DNA of 64,000 nt from an uncultured Clostridia bacterium (GTDB taxonomy: Bacteria; Bacillota; Clostridia; TANB77; UBA1234): contig CAKPAA010000005.1 in the NCBI GenBank assembly GCA_934132775.1, forward strand, positions 39,066-103,065. Reading direction: 5' to 3'. The notes beneath the pieces were generated by a model that was given only the letters and a program-made list of their open reading frames with translations, was not told the origin of the DNA and searched no databases. Within the stretch, counting starts at the first letter, position 1, and each line of letters starts with the position of its first letter. The translations under genes and the position numbers were made by a program. This document shows, in pieces, positions 46,816 to 56,607 of this stretch.

Positions 46816-47994
46816 TTACAGTTTTTCTTTTATTCCTACTTTTTCTATACATTCGTTAGTGACTCTAACGAGCACATCACTTTCGGTATAAAAAACTTCA
46901 TAATCACTTTTTATAATTTCAGCATCTTTTGGCACATTCTTATTTGCAACAGCAGTAGCCTCAGACTTAGCAATTTCCAAAGCCTGTTCTTTTGTGTATT
47001 TAATTTCATCTGTTTCAAACTCTTCAAAACAAGTCGTTTGCACTTCTATTGGAATTTCAAATTTGCCAAATAGAGTAAGTTTTTTTACATTTGTTATTGT
47101 ATCATACTTTTCAAATTTTGTACCACTATTTATAAAATTTATTCCGTAATTTCCAAATTTTATTTTATACCTTTTTTCGACATTTCCGGTCTTAGAAACA
47201 ACAGTTTTCTCAAATGGAACGGTTTGTTTTCCTATATACCAAGTTTTAATCGTTATGTCTGCGTTCGAGTGCACATACCTAGTTTCAGAATGTTCGCTAG
47301 TCATTGCACCGCTAACAAGTAAATCACCTTTAAAAACAACATCTCCTTTGCTTACAACTTTCATTCCTTCTTTTACAGAAATTTTCTCAATAACACCATC
47401 TTTATCCGCGACTATGTTGCAAGGGATACCTTTTAGAGGTTCTTCCAACTTTTTAGTTCTTTCAAGTATTTCAACAGTTGCTCTTGTTCCCTTAATAGTA
47501 AAACCAACCCAAAGAATATCGTCTCTTTTTAGATAGATATTATTTTTAACCTTGTCAAAATCCAAATCTTTCTTTAACATTCCAATGTGAACATTTTCAC
47601 TTTCAAGCAAATCATTTATTTCTTCAATTGGAATTGAAAAATCGCCAATTATATCAATTTTCCAAATCCTTAAACTAATTACATATATAAAAACAATTAC
47701 CAATAAACTAATCACAACAAATATTTTTCTATTAGCATATTTATGTGCAATATAAGGAATACCATCGCTTTTAAGAATAGTAAGATTTGATTTAGTCGTA
47801 GTTGCAATGTCTTTTACTTTCTCTAAATCTTTACTGTTAATTTTTAAAGTTATAACACCATCATATTTCCTTGAAATATCCCATATTTGAATATTTCTAT
47901 TCATACAAAGATTCATAAATCTCTCGGTAAAATATCCCTCCACCTGAATATTGGCGTATCCAATGGCATAATTGTATGTATTTTGAAGAAACAA
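46816..47994 (-). CDS. yqfD: Sporulation protein YqfD
   Basis: The 392-residue protein has a soluble N-terminal part, one transmembrane helix (about 90-112, KIFVVISLLVIVFIYVISL), and an extracytoplasmic region with KDGVIEKISVKEGMKVVSKGDVVFKGDLLVSG, the diagnostic YqfD segment. It starts with TTG, 8 bases after AAGGGGG. It is sigma-E dependent in Bacillus. It follows yqfC directly. Confidence 0.93.
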   Translation of the reverse strand: MFLQNTYNYAIGYANIQVEGYFTERFMNLCMNRNIQIWDISRKYDGVITLKINSKDLEKVKDIATTTKSNLTILKSDGIPYIAHKYANRKIFVVISLLVIVFIYVISLRIWKIDIIGDFSIPIEEINDLLESENVHIGMLKKDLDFDKVKNNIYLKRDDILWVGFTIKGTRATVEILERTKKLEEPLKGIPCNIVADKDGVIEKISVKEGMKVVSKGDVVFKGDLLVSGAMTSEHSETRYVHSNADITIKTWYIGKQTVPFEKTVVSKTGNVEKRYKIKFGNYGINFINSGTKFEKYDTITNVKKLTLFGKFEIPIEVQTTCFEEFETDEIKYTKEQALEIAKSEATAVANKNVPKDAEIIKSDYEVFYTESDVLVRVTNECIEKVGIKEKL

Positions 47995-48012
47995 ATGTAG
48001 CGCCCCCTTACA

Positions 48013-48273
48013 TTACTCAAATTCAATTGATTTAATTTTGCCTGAAACTAGCATATCATCTGCTGTGATTTCTGCTACATTTAGTTTTTCTCCATATATA
48101 GATATATTGTTACTTACTCTAATCAAATTCTCTTCATAATCTAATATTGCTTTATAATTTTCTATAAAAACACTTTCATTTCCAAGTACAGTTATTCTAG
48201 GATAATTATTTAAAAGCTCAACAGGCATTTCTAAGGCTTTTTCAAGCTTTTCACGAAAATCATTCTTTCCCAT
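48013..48273 (-). CDS. yqfC: Sporulation protein YqfC
   Basis: The 86-residue protein is of the YabP/YqfC family, with PRITVLGNESVFIENYKAIL as its typical core. In Bacillus the family is needed for efficient sporulation and spore coat or cortex development. Only 18 bases separate it from yqfD. Confidence 0.92.
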   Translation of the reverse strand: MGKNDFREKLEKALEMPVELLNNYPRITVLGNESVFIENYKAILDYEENLIRVSNNISIYGEKLNVAEITADDMLVSGKIKSIEFE

Positions 48274-48279
48274 AAATAA

Positions 48280-49359
48280 TCACCTTTCAAAATCATCTAA
48301 CGAACAAAATTCAAAACCTCTGTCCCAAGCTGTTTCAATAAACTCGCCCAATAACGCATCATTATCTTTTGAAACTGCGTGAAGTAGCATAACGCAGCCA
48401 TTATGTAGGTTATTGTATATCATTTTTCTATCGTAATCTAATCTGTCTTGCTTTTTAACATCCCAATCATCATATGCAAAACTCCACAAAACATTCGTAT
48501 ATCCTAGATCTCTACATAGCTTAACTGTTCTTTCACTATATTCTCCCTTTGGTGGTCTTAAATACTTCATCTCATAATTAAATTTTTCTAACACATAATC
48601 GTGAAGACCAGTAACTTCTTTTTTCAATTTTTCATCATCTAAAACTGATGGCATACTTGGGTGATTAACAGTGTGATTTCCAACAATATGTCCCTCATCA
48701 ATCATTCTCTGCACAAGCTCTGGATTTTGCTTAACATATGGCATTGTAACAAAGAACGTTGCTTCAACACCTTTTTCTTTAAGTGTATCTAAAATAGTGG
48801 CAGTATATCCATTTTCATACCCCTCATCAAATGTTAAATAAATAACTCTATTATCCTTGTTTCCAACATAAATCCCGTCATATTCGTCCAATGGCTTAGT
48901 ATACGATGCAGAAAACTCTGGCTGAACCTCATCTTTCATTCTTCTAAATCCCCACGCACAAGTCGTGTTTGAAAGAGCGCTAGAAGAAACAGGAACCACA
49001 TCAACATCTACATTTGAAGCTTCTGAACTTTCGCCACTTGTTACATCTTTTGTGCTTTCATTAAATACATTTTCTTCATTTTTGTTATCTTTTTTAGTTG
49101 TAGCCTCGTCATTTCCCTTATTGTCATTTTGGGCAGTTGTTTTATCTTCTGATTTATTATCGTTCTTTGCTTGGTTGTCATCACTATTATCATCTGAATT
49201 GCTGTTTTGTTCACTATTTTTAATTTCAAAAATACTTTTATTTTCTATATTTAAATCATTTTTTCCTGGCACTAAATCATTCACGTCAAGCTTGCCAGAG
49301 CTTGCAACTATAACAATAAACAAAATTCCAGCAAAAATCCAAAGTACTTTTTTACTCAT
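48280..49359 (-). CDS. PdaA-type polysaccharide deacetylase
   Basis: This 359-residue secreted or membrane-anchored enzyme has an N-terminal hydrophobic helix and a low-complexity Asn/Asp/Lys linker (about residues 40-110), then a NodB deacetylase domain. VIYLTFDEGYENGYT is motif 1 (the DE version of the usual DD), HTVNHPS is the metal-binding H-x3-H, and LRPPKGEYSE is motif 3. The DE form and domain order are those of PdaA, which makes muramic delta-lactam in spore cortex. It lies directly upstream of yqfC and probably shares its transcript. Confidence 0.88.
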   Translation of the reverse strand: MSKKVLWIFAGILFIVIVASSGKLDVNDLVPGKNDLNIENKSIFEIKNSEQNSNSDDNSDDNQAKNDNKSEDKTTAQNDNKGNDEATTKKDNKNEENVFNESTKDVTSGESSEASNVDVDVVPVSSSALSNTTCAWGFRRMKDEVQPEFSASYTKPLDEYDGIYVGNKDNRVIYLTFDEGYENGYTATILDTLKEKGVEATFFVTMPYVKQNPELVQRMIDEGHIVGNHTVNHPSMPSVLDDEKLKKEVTGLHDYVLEKFNYEMKYLRPPKGEYSERTVKLCRDLGYTNVLWSFAYDDWDVKKQDRLDYDRKMIYNNLHNGCVMLLHAVSKDNDALLGEFIETAWDRGFEFCSLDDFER

Positions 49360-49471
49360 ATTTAATTACCCCCTCGTAACAGTATTTTATCATTTCATTT
49401 TATATAGTTAAAGACTAAACTAAATCAAAAATAGTTGCAAAATATCTTGTGCAATAATACGAAAAAAACTA

Positions 49472-49500
49472 TTGACATTCTTTGCCAATCAATATATTAT
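49472..49500 (+). promoter_or_regulatory. Promoter of the GHKL kinase gene
   Basis: TTGACA and TATTAT are separated by 17 bp. The deduced leader before the ATG at 49554 is about 47 nt. Confidence 0.75.
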
Positions 49501-49553
49501 ATCAAGGTCAGGCACTTAATATTCCGAATATATTTTCAAAGGAGATTCATAAT

Positions 49554-50210
49554 ATGCATACGCTAACTGATAATATAGAAACGGTAAAATTAAGAGAAGA
49601 AAACAAAAACTTGAAAGAACTAGTAGACAAATTAAGAATATTCAAACACGACTACTGTAACGTGATCGCTTCAATCAGTGGATACATCGCTTTGAATGAT
49701 ATGAACGGCCTAAAAAAATTTGTCGGCTCAGTTGAAAAAGAAATATGCCAAATAAATCAACTTCAAGCAATAAACACGAAAGTAATAAATGAACCTTGCA
49801 TATTTAGTTTAATATCTGCAAAATACAGATTAGCAACTAGTAAAGGTATATCATTTTGCTTCTTCTCTGATATAGATTATCAAAAGCTAGATATGGATAT
49901 ATATGAATTTTCAAAGATAATGGGGATATTATTAGATAATGCAATAGATGCTGCAAGTATATCAAAAGAAAAAGAAATACAAATGAGTGCAGAATTAACT
50001 CAAAACAACGTAAAAAAGATAGTAATAAAAAATACTTATTCAAATAAAGATGTTGATATAACCAAAATATTTTTAAAAGGCTATTCGAGCAAGAAAGTAA
50101 AATCCGGTTTAGGATTATGGGAAGTGAAAGAAATCTTAAATCGTTATTCTTTTATTGATATATTTACAAAAACTGAGCGGAAATTATTTTATACAAACAC
50201 TAACTATTGA
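49554..50210 (+). CDS. Soluble GHKL histidine kinase, AgrC/CitA-like
   Basis: The 218-residue protein contains FKHDYCNVIASISGYI (the H-box of the SPOB/AgrC type), LDNAIDAA (N box) and SGLGLWEV (G box). No transmembrane sensor is encoded: the start at 49554 has AAAGGAG and a promoter immediately upstream. It is a cytosolic kinase fragment or a naturally short form, preceded by a coiled-coil (LREENKNLKELVDKLR). No response regulator lies beside it. Confidence 0.85.
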   Translation: MHTLTDNIETVKLREENKNLKELVDKLRIFKHDYCNVIASISGYIALNDMNGLKKFVGSVEKEICQINQLQAINTKVINEPCIFSLISAKYRLATSKGISFCFFSDIDYQKLDMDIYEFSKIMGILLDNAIDAASISKEKEIQMSAELTQNNVKKIVIKNTYSNKDVDITKIFLKGYSSKKVKSGLGLWEVKEILNRYSFIDIFTKTERKLFYTNTNY

Positions 50211-50633
50211 GAAAAACAGAACTTGCTGAATTTATTCAGCAAGCAAAACTATATTACAAAAACTAAGTGAGATTATATTATTGATATACGTTGCACATCT
50301 TAACAGCATTTATCCAAGTAGTTTTATCAAGTTTTGCTTATAGAGCAAAATTCGAATAAAATTGCAAAGCATTTTAAAATTTGAATAAAACAAAATCTTC
50401 TTCGCTTTAAGAATAAAAAAGTAAGGATTTTATTTTGTGAAGTAAAAATTTTGTTAAAAAGCCCATATTTCTAGGTTAAAGGCCTAGAAATGTGGGCTTT
50501 GTTTTTTGTACTATACATAGCTAAATTCATTACTATTGCATAAAAACTTTAATTTATGTGTTTTGTCATTTAATCTTTACGTTTTATCGTGGTTCTTATA
50601 GCTATTATGATTTGACACTTAATCTTATTTTTC
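50211..50633. other. Intergenic region with two hairpins
   Basis: A perfect hairpin (CTTGCTGAAT / ATTCAGCAAG, about 50222-50244) and a strong terminator (50458-50506, arms AAAGCCCA-x-ATTTCTAGG and CCTAGAAAT-x-TGGGCTTT, T-runs on both sides) follow the GHKL gene. They lie between convergent genes. No coding sequence was found. Confidence 0.6.
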
Positions 50634-52625
50634 TTATTTAATCATTTCTTTAAATTCAGTTTCGTCTATTATCTTTATTTTTAAGGTTTGTGCCTTATCA
50701 AGTTTGCTTCCAGCTTCTTCACCTGCAAGCACATACGATGTCTTTTTAGATACAGTTGAAGAAGTTTTTCCACCATACTTTTCAATAAGCTCAGAAGCTT
50801 CGTTTCTAGACATTGTTGGAAGTGTTCCCGTAAGCACGAAAGTCATCCCATGAAATCTGTCATCAATTATTTCGTCTTCCTCCATTTTCATATTAACTCC
50901 AACTTTTTTTAGTCTCTCTATTAGATCTTGGGTTTGAGTGCTTTGGAAGAATTTTTGTATGCTTTCAGCCATTATCTCTCCAATTTCATTAACACTACAT
51001 AACTCTTCATATGTTGCATTCATAAGCTTGTCTAAGCTCTTAAACTTCTTAGCCAAAACCTTAGCCGTTTTAGTTCCTATGTGTCTTATTCCAAACGAAT
51101 TTAGCAATTTATCTAGTGAATTTAACTTGCTCTTGTTTATTGCATCTATCAAATTCTGAGCTGATTTTTCGCCCATTCTGTCCAAATCTACTATATCTTC
51201 ATATTTAAGTTCATATATATCTGCAATATTGCTTATAAGCTTTTTATCAAGCAAAGTTTCAATTAAAGCAGGTCCCATTCCTTCTATTTCCATTGCATCT
51301 CTTGAAGCAAAATGAACCAGATTTCTAAAAAGCATTGCTGGACATTCTATTCCTGTACAACGTGTAACAGCTTCTCCCTCTTCTCTTGCCGTTTCGCTAC
51401 CGCAAACAGGACAATATTTGGGCATTTCAAAAATCTTTTCTTCGCCAGTTCTCTTATCTTTTAATACTTCGCTAATTTCAGGAATTACGTCACCTGCCTT
51501 TTGGATTAGAACGTGGTCCCCTATTCTTAAATCTTTCTCTTTTATAAAATCTTCATTGTGCAATGTAGTTTTTGAGATTAGAGAACCTGCAACTCTGACA
51601 GGTTCTAGTATTGCAACCGGAGTTATAGCACCAGTTCTACCAATTTGCACAGCTATATCTTTTAAAATTGTCTCTTTCTTTTCTGGTGGATATTTGTATG
51701 CCACAGCCCATTTAGGCACTTTTGTAGTAACACCTATTTCTTCTCTTTGAGCCAAACTATCAACTTTTACAACAGCCCCATCTATATCAAAAGTCAAATC
51801 TCCTCTTTTTTCTCCAATTTCATTTATTGCAGACAATATCTCCTCAGGAGTTTTGCATTTCTTTAAATAAGGAGAAATAGTAAAGCCTTGCTCTTCAAGA
51901 TATTTTAGCGACTGATAATGTGATACAAATTTTATATCATCGCTTTTTTGCACATTAAAAATAAAAATTGCAAGATTTCTTTCAGCAGTTACCTCTGGAT
52001 TTAATTGTCTAAGAGAACCTGCTGCTGCATTTCTTGGGTTAGCAAAAAGCTTCTCACCAGTAACTTCACGTTCCTCATTTAGCTTTTCAAAATCTTCGTG
52101 TGGTAAATAAACTTCACCTCTAACAGTTATATCAATTTCATCTTTAAGTTTTTTAGGAATTGACTTAACAGTTTTTAAATTCAAAGTTACATCTTCTCCA
52201 ACAAGCCCATTTCCCCTGGTTGCTCCTCTTACAAAAATACCTTTCTTATATTCTAAGGCAACAGAAAGTCCATCAATTTTAGCTTCAACTACATATTCTG
52301 GGCTTGGAACTTCTTTTTGAATTCTTTCAGTAAAACTAACCACATCAGCAGTTGAAAATACATCTTGCAAACTTTGCAATGGAACTTCGTGAACTACTTC
52401 ACTAAAATGCGAATCTACTTTGCCAGAAGCAACAATAACTTGCGTTGGAGAATCGCTCGTAATAAGCTCTGGGTGCTCCTTTTCTATATTTTTCAATTCT
52501 AGCATTAGCATATCATACTCAAAGTCTGAAATTTCTGGTGAGTCCTCGTTGTAATATTTATTAGCGTGATACGCAATTATCTTCTTTAATTCTTCATATC
52601 TTTCCTTTACATTTTCTTTTTTCAT
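50634..52625 (-). CDS. ligA: NAD-dependent DNA ligase
   Basis: The ~663-residue ligase is complete. It has the Ia domain, the adenylation motif VVEAKIDGLSVALEY with the reactive lysine in KIDG, the OB fold, the four-cysteine zinc finger (CPVCGSE...CTGIECP), helix-hairpin-helix repeats, and a C-terminal BRCT domain (FHGMTFVLTGTLPTMSR). The start at 52625 is chosen over an ATG two codons earlier because of spacing from AAGAGG. It appears monocistronic. Confidence 0.98.
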   Translation of the reverse strand: MKKENVKERYEELKKIIAYHANKYYNEDSPEISDFEYDMLMLELKNIEKEHPELITSDSPTQVIVASGKVDSHFSEVVHEVPLQSLQDVFSTADVVSFTERIQKEVPSPEYVVEAKIDGLSVALEYKKGIFVRGATRGNGLVGEDVTLNLKTVKSIPKKLKDEIDITVRGEVYLPHEDFEKLNEEREVTGEKLFANPRNAAAGSLRQLNPEVTAERNLAIFIFNVQKSDDIKFVSHYQSLKYLEEQGFTISPYLKKCKTPEEILSAINEIGEKRGDLTFDIDGAVVKVDSLAQREEIGVTTKVPKWAVAYKYPPEKKETILKDIAVQIGRTGAITPVAILEPVRVAGSLISKTTLHNEDFIKEKDLRIGDHVLIQKAGDVIPEISEVLKDKRTGEEKIFEMPKYCPVCGSETAREEGEAVTRCTGIECPAMLFRNLVHFASRDAMEIEGMGPALIETLLDKKLISNIADIYELKYEDIVDLDRMGEKSAQNLIDAINKSKLNSLDKLLNSFGIRHIGTKTAKVLAKKFKSLDKLMNATYEELCSVNEIGEIMAESIQKFFQSTQTQDLIERLKKVGVNMKMEEDEIIDDRFHGMTFVLTGTLPTMSRNEASELIEKYGGKTSSTVSKKTSYVLAGEEAGSKLDKAQTLKIKIIDETEFKEMIK

Positions 52626-52680
52626 ATGCATAAACCTCTTTTAATTATTATTTCCAAACAGATTATATATTAAACTTATA

Positions 52681-52719
52681 AAAAAAGGAACTGCAAAATT
52701 AAATTTTACAACTCCTTTT
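52681..52719 (-). terminator. Terminator after pgsA
   Basis: A broken stem (AAAAGGA... / ...TCCTTTT with inner AAAATT/AATTTT) is followed by Ts on the minus strand. It ends the ftsY-rimO-pgsA unit. Confidence 0.7.
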
Positions 52720-52851
52720 AATTTTTTGAATATATAAATATATAAGTGTACAAGTTAAATCTTTATCTTTGATTTTTAGCTTTTATTTTTCAATGTTTTA
52801 GGTTCTTGTTTTACTCATAGTGTACGCTATGCTACACTACTTGCAACGCTA

Positions 52852-53448
52852 TTATTTGCTTTTAAGAACTACATCTTTTGATTTTACAAAATAATCTATT
52901 CCAGACCAAATAGTTGAAACAACTGAAACTGTCATAGCAAGACTCATAAGTATATTTAAAACAAGCTCCAAGCCAGTCAATGAACCAGTTGTGAATTCTA
53001 TAAATGAATGATTATCTATTAAAGCAAGTGATATTGCTATCATTTGAGAAACTGTCTTAATCTTTCCCAACATACTTGCAGCTATTACGTTTCCCTCTCC
53101 GGCAGCTAACATTCTTATTCCTGAAACTATAAACTCTCTCGCTATTATAACAACGGGTATCCACGTTGGTGTTTTACCAACACTAACTAGCATTATAAGT
53201 GCTGTTATTACTAATAGTTTGTCTGCTATTGGATCTAAAAACTTTCCAAAATTAGTTACCAAATTGTTTTTTCTTGCTAAATATCCATCTAAAAAGTCTG
53301 TAAATGAAGCAATTAAAAATATTGCAAGTATTATTAAATTCTCAACCTTTATGCCTAACACTGTTGCCTCTATACCAAACAATGGCACTAAAAGCATAAA
53401 TGGCACTAAAATAATTCTACAAAGAGTGATCTTATTAGGTAAATTCAT
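52852..53448 (-). CDS. pgsA: CDP-diacylglycerol-glycerol-3-phosphate 3-phosphatidyltransferase
   Basis: The 198-residue membrane enzyme makes phosphatidylglycerol phosphate. The CDP-alcohol phosphotransferase motif reads DGYLARKNNLVTNFGKFLDP (DGxxAR...G...D...D pattern). About six hydrophobic helices are seen. It follows rimO by about 50 bases, a common Firmicutes order. Confidence 0.96.
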   Translation of the reverse strand: MNLPNKITLCRIILVPFMLLVPLFGIEATVLGIKVENLIILAIFLIASFTDFLDGYLARKNNLVTNFGKFLDPIADKLLVITALIMLVSVGKTPTWIPVVIIAREFIVSGIRMLAAGEGNVIAASMLGKIKTVSQMIAISLALIDNHSFIEFTTGSLTGLELVLNILMSLAMTVSVVSTIWSGIDYFVKSKDVVLKSK

Positions 53449-53499
53449 TTCTACACATCTCCTTAAATTGAATGGATAATTTTCGTTACCTCACTCAAA

Positions 53500-54756
53500 T
53501 TACTTTTCTTTCGCAATTAAATCATATTCTACTGCATTTTCAATAATAACATTTACAAAATCTCCAACTTGATGGCTTTTTTCAGCTTCAACAAACACCA
53601 AACCGTCTGTCTCAGGCACGTCCATATATGTACGTGCAATATAATATTTATCGTCATCGGTAATTCCATCAATCAAACATTCAAATTCTTTTCCTATTAA
53701 GCTATCATTGAAGTTCTTTGATATTCCTTGTTGCTCAGCCATTATAATATCTAATCTTTCTTGTTTTATCTTCTCGTCCATATGTCCGTCTAATTTAAGT
53801 GCAGGAGTACCATCTTCCATAGAATACTTAAACACACCTAATCTATTAAACTTTGTTTCTGCAACAAATTCTTTTAACTCATTAAACTCCTCTTTGGTTT
53901 CACCAGGGAAACCAACAATAAGCGACGTTCTTATAATAGCATCAGGAATTTCTTTTCTTATCTTCTTAATAACGTTTCTAATAGATTCTCCATCACCTTT
54001 TCTGCCCATTCTCTTTAAAACTCTATTTGAAATATGTTGAATTGGAATATCAAAATAATCGCATATATTATCATTTGCTTTTACCACATTTATAAGCTCG
54101 TCTGTTATCATTTCAGGATATGTATACAAAAATCTAATCCATTTAAAGTCAATCTTTGCAATCTCATTTAATAGTTCTGCAAATCTTGGCTCGCCATATA
54201 AATCTAAGCCATATCTTCCCGTGTCTTGCGCAATTATTATAATCTCTTTATATCCTTTTTCTCTAAGTTCTTTTGCCTCTTTTATAACGTCTTCAAACTC
54301 ACGGCTCTTCAAAGGTCCTCTTATGTATGGAATTGCACAATATGTACAATAATTGCTACAACCATCAGCAATTCTCAAATATGCAAAATTCTCACCTGTT
54401 GTTATAACTCTATTATGCATATCTAACTTTTCAAACATTTTGCTGTATTCCTTAATAGGAATAAATAAATCTACTTCTGGCAATTCTTTTTTTAACTCTT
54501 CCATATATCTTTCAACCAAACAGCCAGTAACAACAAGCTTCTTACAATTTTGCTTTTTATACTCTGCCATCTCTAATATTGTATTTATTGCTTCTTGCTT
54601 AGCTGATTCGATGAATCCACAAGTATTTATAACGATTATATCTGCGTCTTCTGGATTGCTAACAACAACGTATCCCTCATCTTTGTAATGTGCAATCATC
54701 ATCTCTGTATCAACCAAGTTTTTGCTACAACCAAGTGATATAAAACCTATTTTCAT
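53500..54756 (-). CDS. rimO: Ribosomal protein S12 methylthiotransferase
   Basis: The 418-residue radical-SAM enzyme adds a methylthio group to an aspartate of ribosomal protein S12. The UPF0004 N-terminal domain has SLGCSKNLVDTEMM with auxiliary cluster cysteines. The radical SAM motif is CSNYCTYC, and a TRAM domain closes the protein. GCSKN rather than the MiaB form of this motif identifies RimO. Its ATG lies 12 bases after the ftsY stop. Confidence 0.97.
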   Translation of the reverse strand: MKIGFISLGCSKNLVDTEMMIAHYKDEGYVVVSNPEDADIIVINTCGFIESAKQEAINTILEMAEYKKQNCKKLVVTGCLVERYMEELKKELPEVDLFIPIKEYSKMFEKLDMHNRVITTGENFAYLRIADGCSNYCTYCAIPYIRGPLKSREFEDVIKEAKELREKGYKEIIIIAQDTGRYGLDLYGEPRFAELLNEIAKIDFKWIRFLYTYPEMITDELINVVKANDNICDYFDIPIQHISNRVLKRMGRKGDGESIRNVIKKIRKEIPDAIIRTSLIVGFPGETKEEFNELKEFVAETKFNRLGVFKYSMEDGTPALKLDGHMDEKIKQERLDIIMAEQQGISKNFNDSLIGKEFECLIDGITDDDKYYIARTYMDVPETDGLVFVEAEKSHQVGDFVNVIIENAVEYDLIAKEK

Positions 54757-54767
54757 TTCTAATCCCC

Positions 54768-55676
54768 TTATCCTAATAACGCTTTTGCAAATTCTTGTGA
54801 GTCAAATTTTTGTAGATCATTTATTCCCTCACCAACTCCAATATATTTTACCGGTACATTAAGTTCAGAACAAATACCAATTACAACTCCACCCTTTGCT
54901 GTTCCATCTAACTTAGTCAAAATAATTCCTGTTATACTAGTTACTTCTGAAAACTCCTTTGCTTGAATAACAGCATTTTGACCAGAAGTACCGTCTAAAA
55001 CTATCAAAGTTTCAATATCTGCATCTGGAACTTCTTTTAATACAGTACGGTTAATCTTTTCTAGTTCATTCATTAAATTCTTCTTCGTGTGTAATCTTCC
55101 AGCTGTGTCTACAATAACTATATCATAACCTTCTTCTTTTGCCTTTTTAGCAGCATCAAATGCGACCGAGGCAGGATCAGATCTTTCAGGTCTTTTCAAT
55201 ATATCAACACCCGCTCTCTCTGTCCAAACTTCTAATTGTTCTATTGCCGCAGCTCTAAAAGTATCAGCAGCTGCAACTAAAACCTTTTTGCCCTCTGCTT
55301 TAAATGCAGCAGCCATTTTACCTATTGATGTTGTTTTTCCAGCTCCATTAACGCCAACAACCAAAATAACAGCTGGCTTTGTATTTAATTTTAATGAATT
55401 ATCGTTTTGTGAAAGTATCTCTGAAATTATATTGCATAACTCTTTTTTTACTTCTTCTGGGTCTTCTATTTTATCAGTTTTTATTTTATCTCTAAGCTTT
55501 GATATTATTTTTGTTGAAGTCTCAAAACCAACATCAGATAATATCAAGGCTTCCTCTAATTCTTCTAATAAATTCTCATCTACTTTTCTAAAATTCTTAA
55601 ATACATTATTCACTTTCTCTGTAAATGATGCTTTTGTTTTCTCTAATCCTGCTTTTAGTTTATCAAAAAATGACAT
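54768..55676 (-). CDS. ftsY: Signal recognition particle receptor FtsY
   Basis: This 302-residue SRP GTPase lacks a long acidic A domain. The NG domain has GVNGAGKTTSIGKMA (G1), DTFRAAAIEQLEVW, DTAGRLHTKKNLMNEL (G3) and TKLDGTAKGG (G4). It docks SRP-ribosome complexes at the membrane. First gene of the ftsY-rimO-pgsA operon. Confidence 0.97.
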   Translation of the reverse strand: MSFFDKLKAGLEKTKASFTEKVNNVFKNFRKVDENLLEELEEALILSDVGFETSTKIISKLRDKIKTDKIEDPEEVKKELCNIISEILSQNDNSLKLNTKPAVILVVGVNGAGKTTSIGKMAAAFKAEGKKVLVAAADTFRAAAIEQLEVWTERAGVDILKRPERSDPASVAFDAAKKAKEEGYDIVIVDTAGRLHTKKNLMNELEKINRTVLKEVPDADIETLIVLDGTSGQNAVIQAKEFSEVTSITGIILTKLDGTAKGGVVIGICSELNVPVKYIGVGEGINDLQKFDSQEFAKALLG

Positions 55677-55707
55677 TTCAATTTCTTCCTTTCATATGTT
55701 ACTTAAA

Positions 55708-56268
55708 TTACTTTTTCAAAGCGTGGAAAGCCCCGTCTTCATAAACTCGTAAAGTGCCATCTTTATTTGCCACCACAAATCTATTATCCAGATTTTCCTT
55801 TTGTATTATTCTAGTCGGTGACGCAACTGCCACAGAATTATCAGGCATATCCATATATACAACAGCATTGGCACCAATTCTGCAATTATTACCAATAGTA
55901 ACATTGCCTATAATCTTTGCTCCTGCACCAATGTAAACATTGTCTCCAATTTTAGGATTTCCTTGATTATTGCTATCCAATAACCTATCAGCTCCAATAG
56001 TTACGTGTTGAAATATTACAGCATTCTTGCCTATTTCAGTCATATCAGAAATAAACACGCCCATAAAACCGTGAGGCATATAAGGTTTATTTGCAAACTT
56101 GGCACGAATACCAACATAGCCACCCTCTTTATGTATGTAATGATCATAAACCGTAGCCAATATTCCACTCTCTTTTTTCTCTGCAACCAGCTTATTCTTT
56201 ATATTCCAAATATTTTTATATTTTAAAAACACAAAGAAAGATAATATATCTTTAATAAAATCCTTCAT
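55708..56268 (-). CDS. Serine acetyltransferase-like hexapeptide transferase
   Basis: This 186-residue protein has left-handed beta-helix repeats (IGKNAVIFQHVTIGAD, IGDNVYIGAGAKIIGNVTIGNNCRIGANAV) ending in the loop SVAVASPTRII. The histidine in FQHVTIG is the likely catalytic base. It resembles CysE and capsule acetyltransferases but is short at the N terminus, so the acceptor is uncertain. The ATG at 56268 follows GGTGAT. Confidence 0.8.
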   Translation of the reverse strand: MKDFIKDILSFFVFLKYKNIWNIKNKLVAEKKESGILATVYDHYIHKEGGYVGIRAKFANKPYMPHGFMGVFISDMTEIGKNAVIFQHVTIGADRLLDSNNQGNPKIGDNVYIGAGAKIIGNVTIGNNCRIGANAVVYMDMPDNSVAVASPTRIIQKENLDNRFVVANKDGTLRVYEDGAFHALKK

Positions 56269-56505
56269 ATAATCACCACGAACATTATACTTCATTTTAT
56301 CAATATTAACAAGACATAATTTTAAAGCCATTTCAACAACCAGTTTCTGTTCAGACTTGGCTCACGGCTAATATCCAGTTATTTTATATGCTAACTGGAA
56401 TTTTTTGAATAAATTTAAACTTCTTTTTTACAATTTTCTATAATGCTTTTTATTTTTTCTACTAACTATCTTTTTATTGCTTTCTAGTCTGAGCAATAAA
56501 AAAAA

Positions 56506-56535
56506 CACCTAGAATCTTTAAATAGACTCTAGGTT
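56506..56535 (-). terminator. Terminator of the Abi_2 transcript
   Basis: Arms ACCTAGAATCT and AGACTCTAGGT, with one mismatch, are followed on the minus strand by TTTTTTTT. It lies directly after the second structured repeat. Confidence 0.88.
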
Positions 56536-56540
56536 ATATG

Positions 56541-56582
56541 AATGACTTAGAGCTTCAAAAGTTTTCTAAGCACCACTCAATA
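56541..56582 (-). ncRNA. Structured repeat, downstream copy
   Basis: This 42-nt element is 35/42 identical to the copy at 57497-57538. It forms a stem (plus-strand arms CTTAGA and TCTAAG, then a bulge and an inner CTT/AAG with CAA loop). It lies between the Abi_2 stop and the terminator. All differences from the other copy keep the pairing or fall in the loop. Its status as an RNA is inferred. Confidence 0.6.
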
Positions 56583-56607
56583 CTTATCATATTCAATTAT
56601 ATGGTAA

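Larger units (their letters stand above)
56269..56607. other. Intergenic region
   Basis: It contains a 7-bp hairpin with a plus-strand T-run (CCAGTTA / TAACTGG, 56375-56398), the terminator at 56506-56535, and the first structured repeat at 56541-56582. No gene is supported. Confidence 0.5.
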
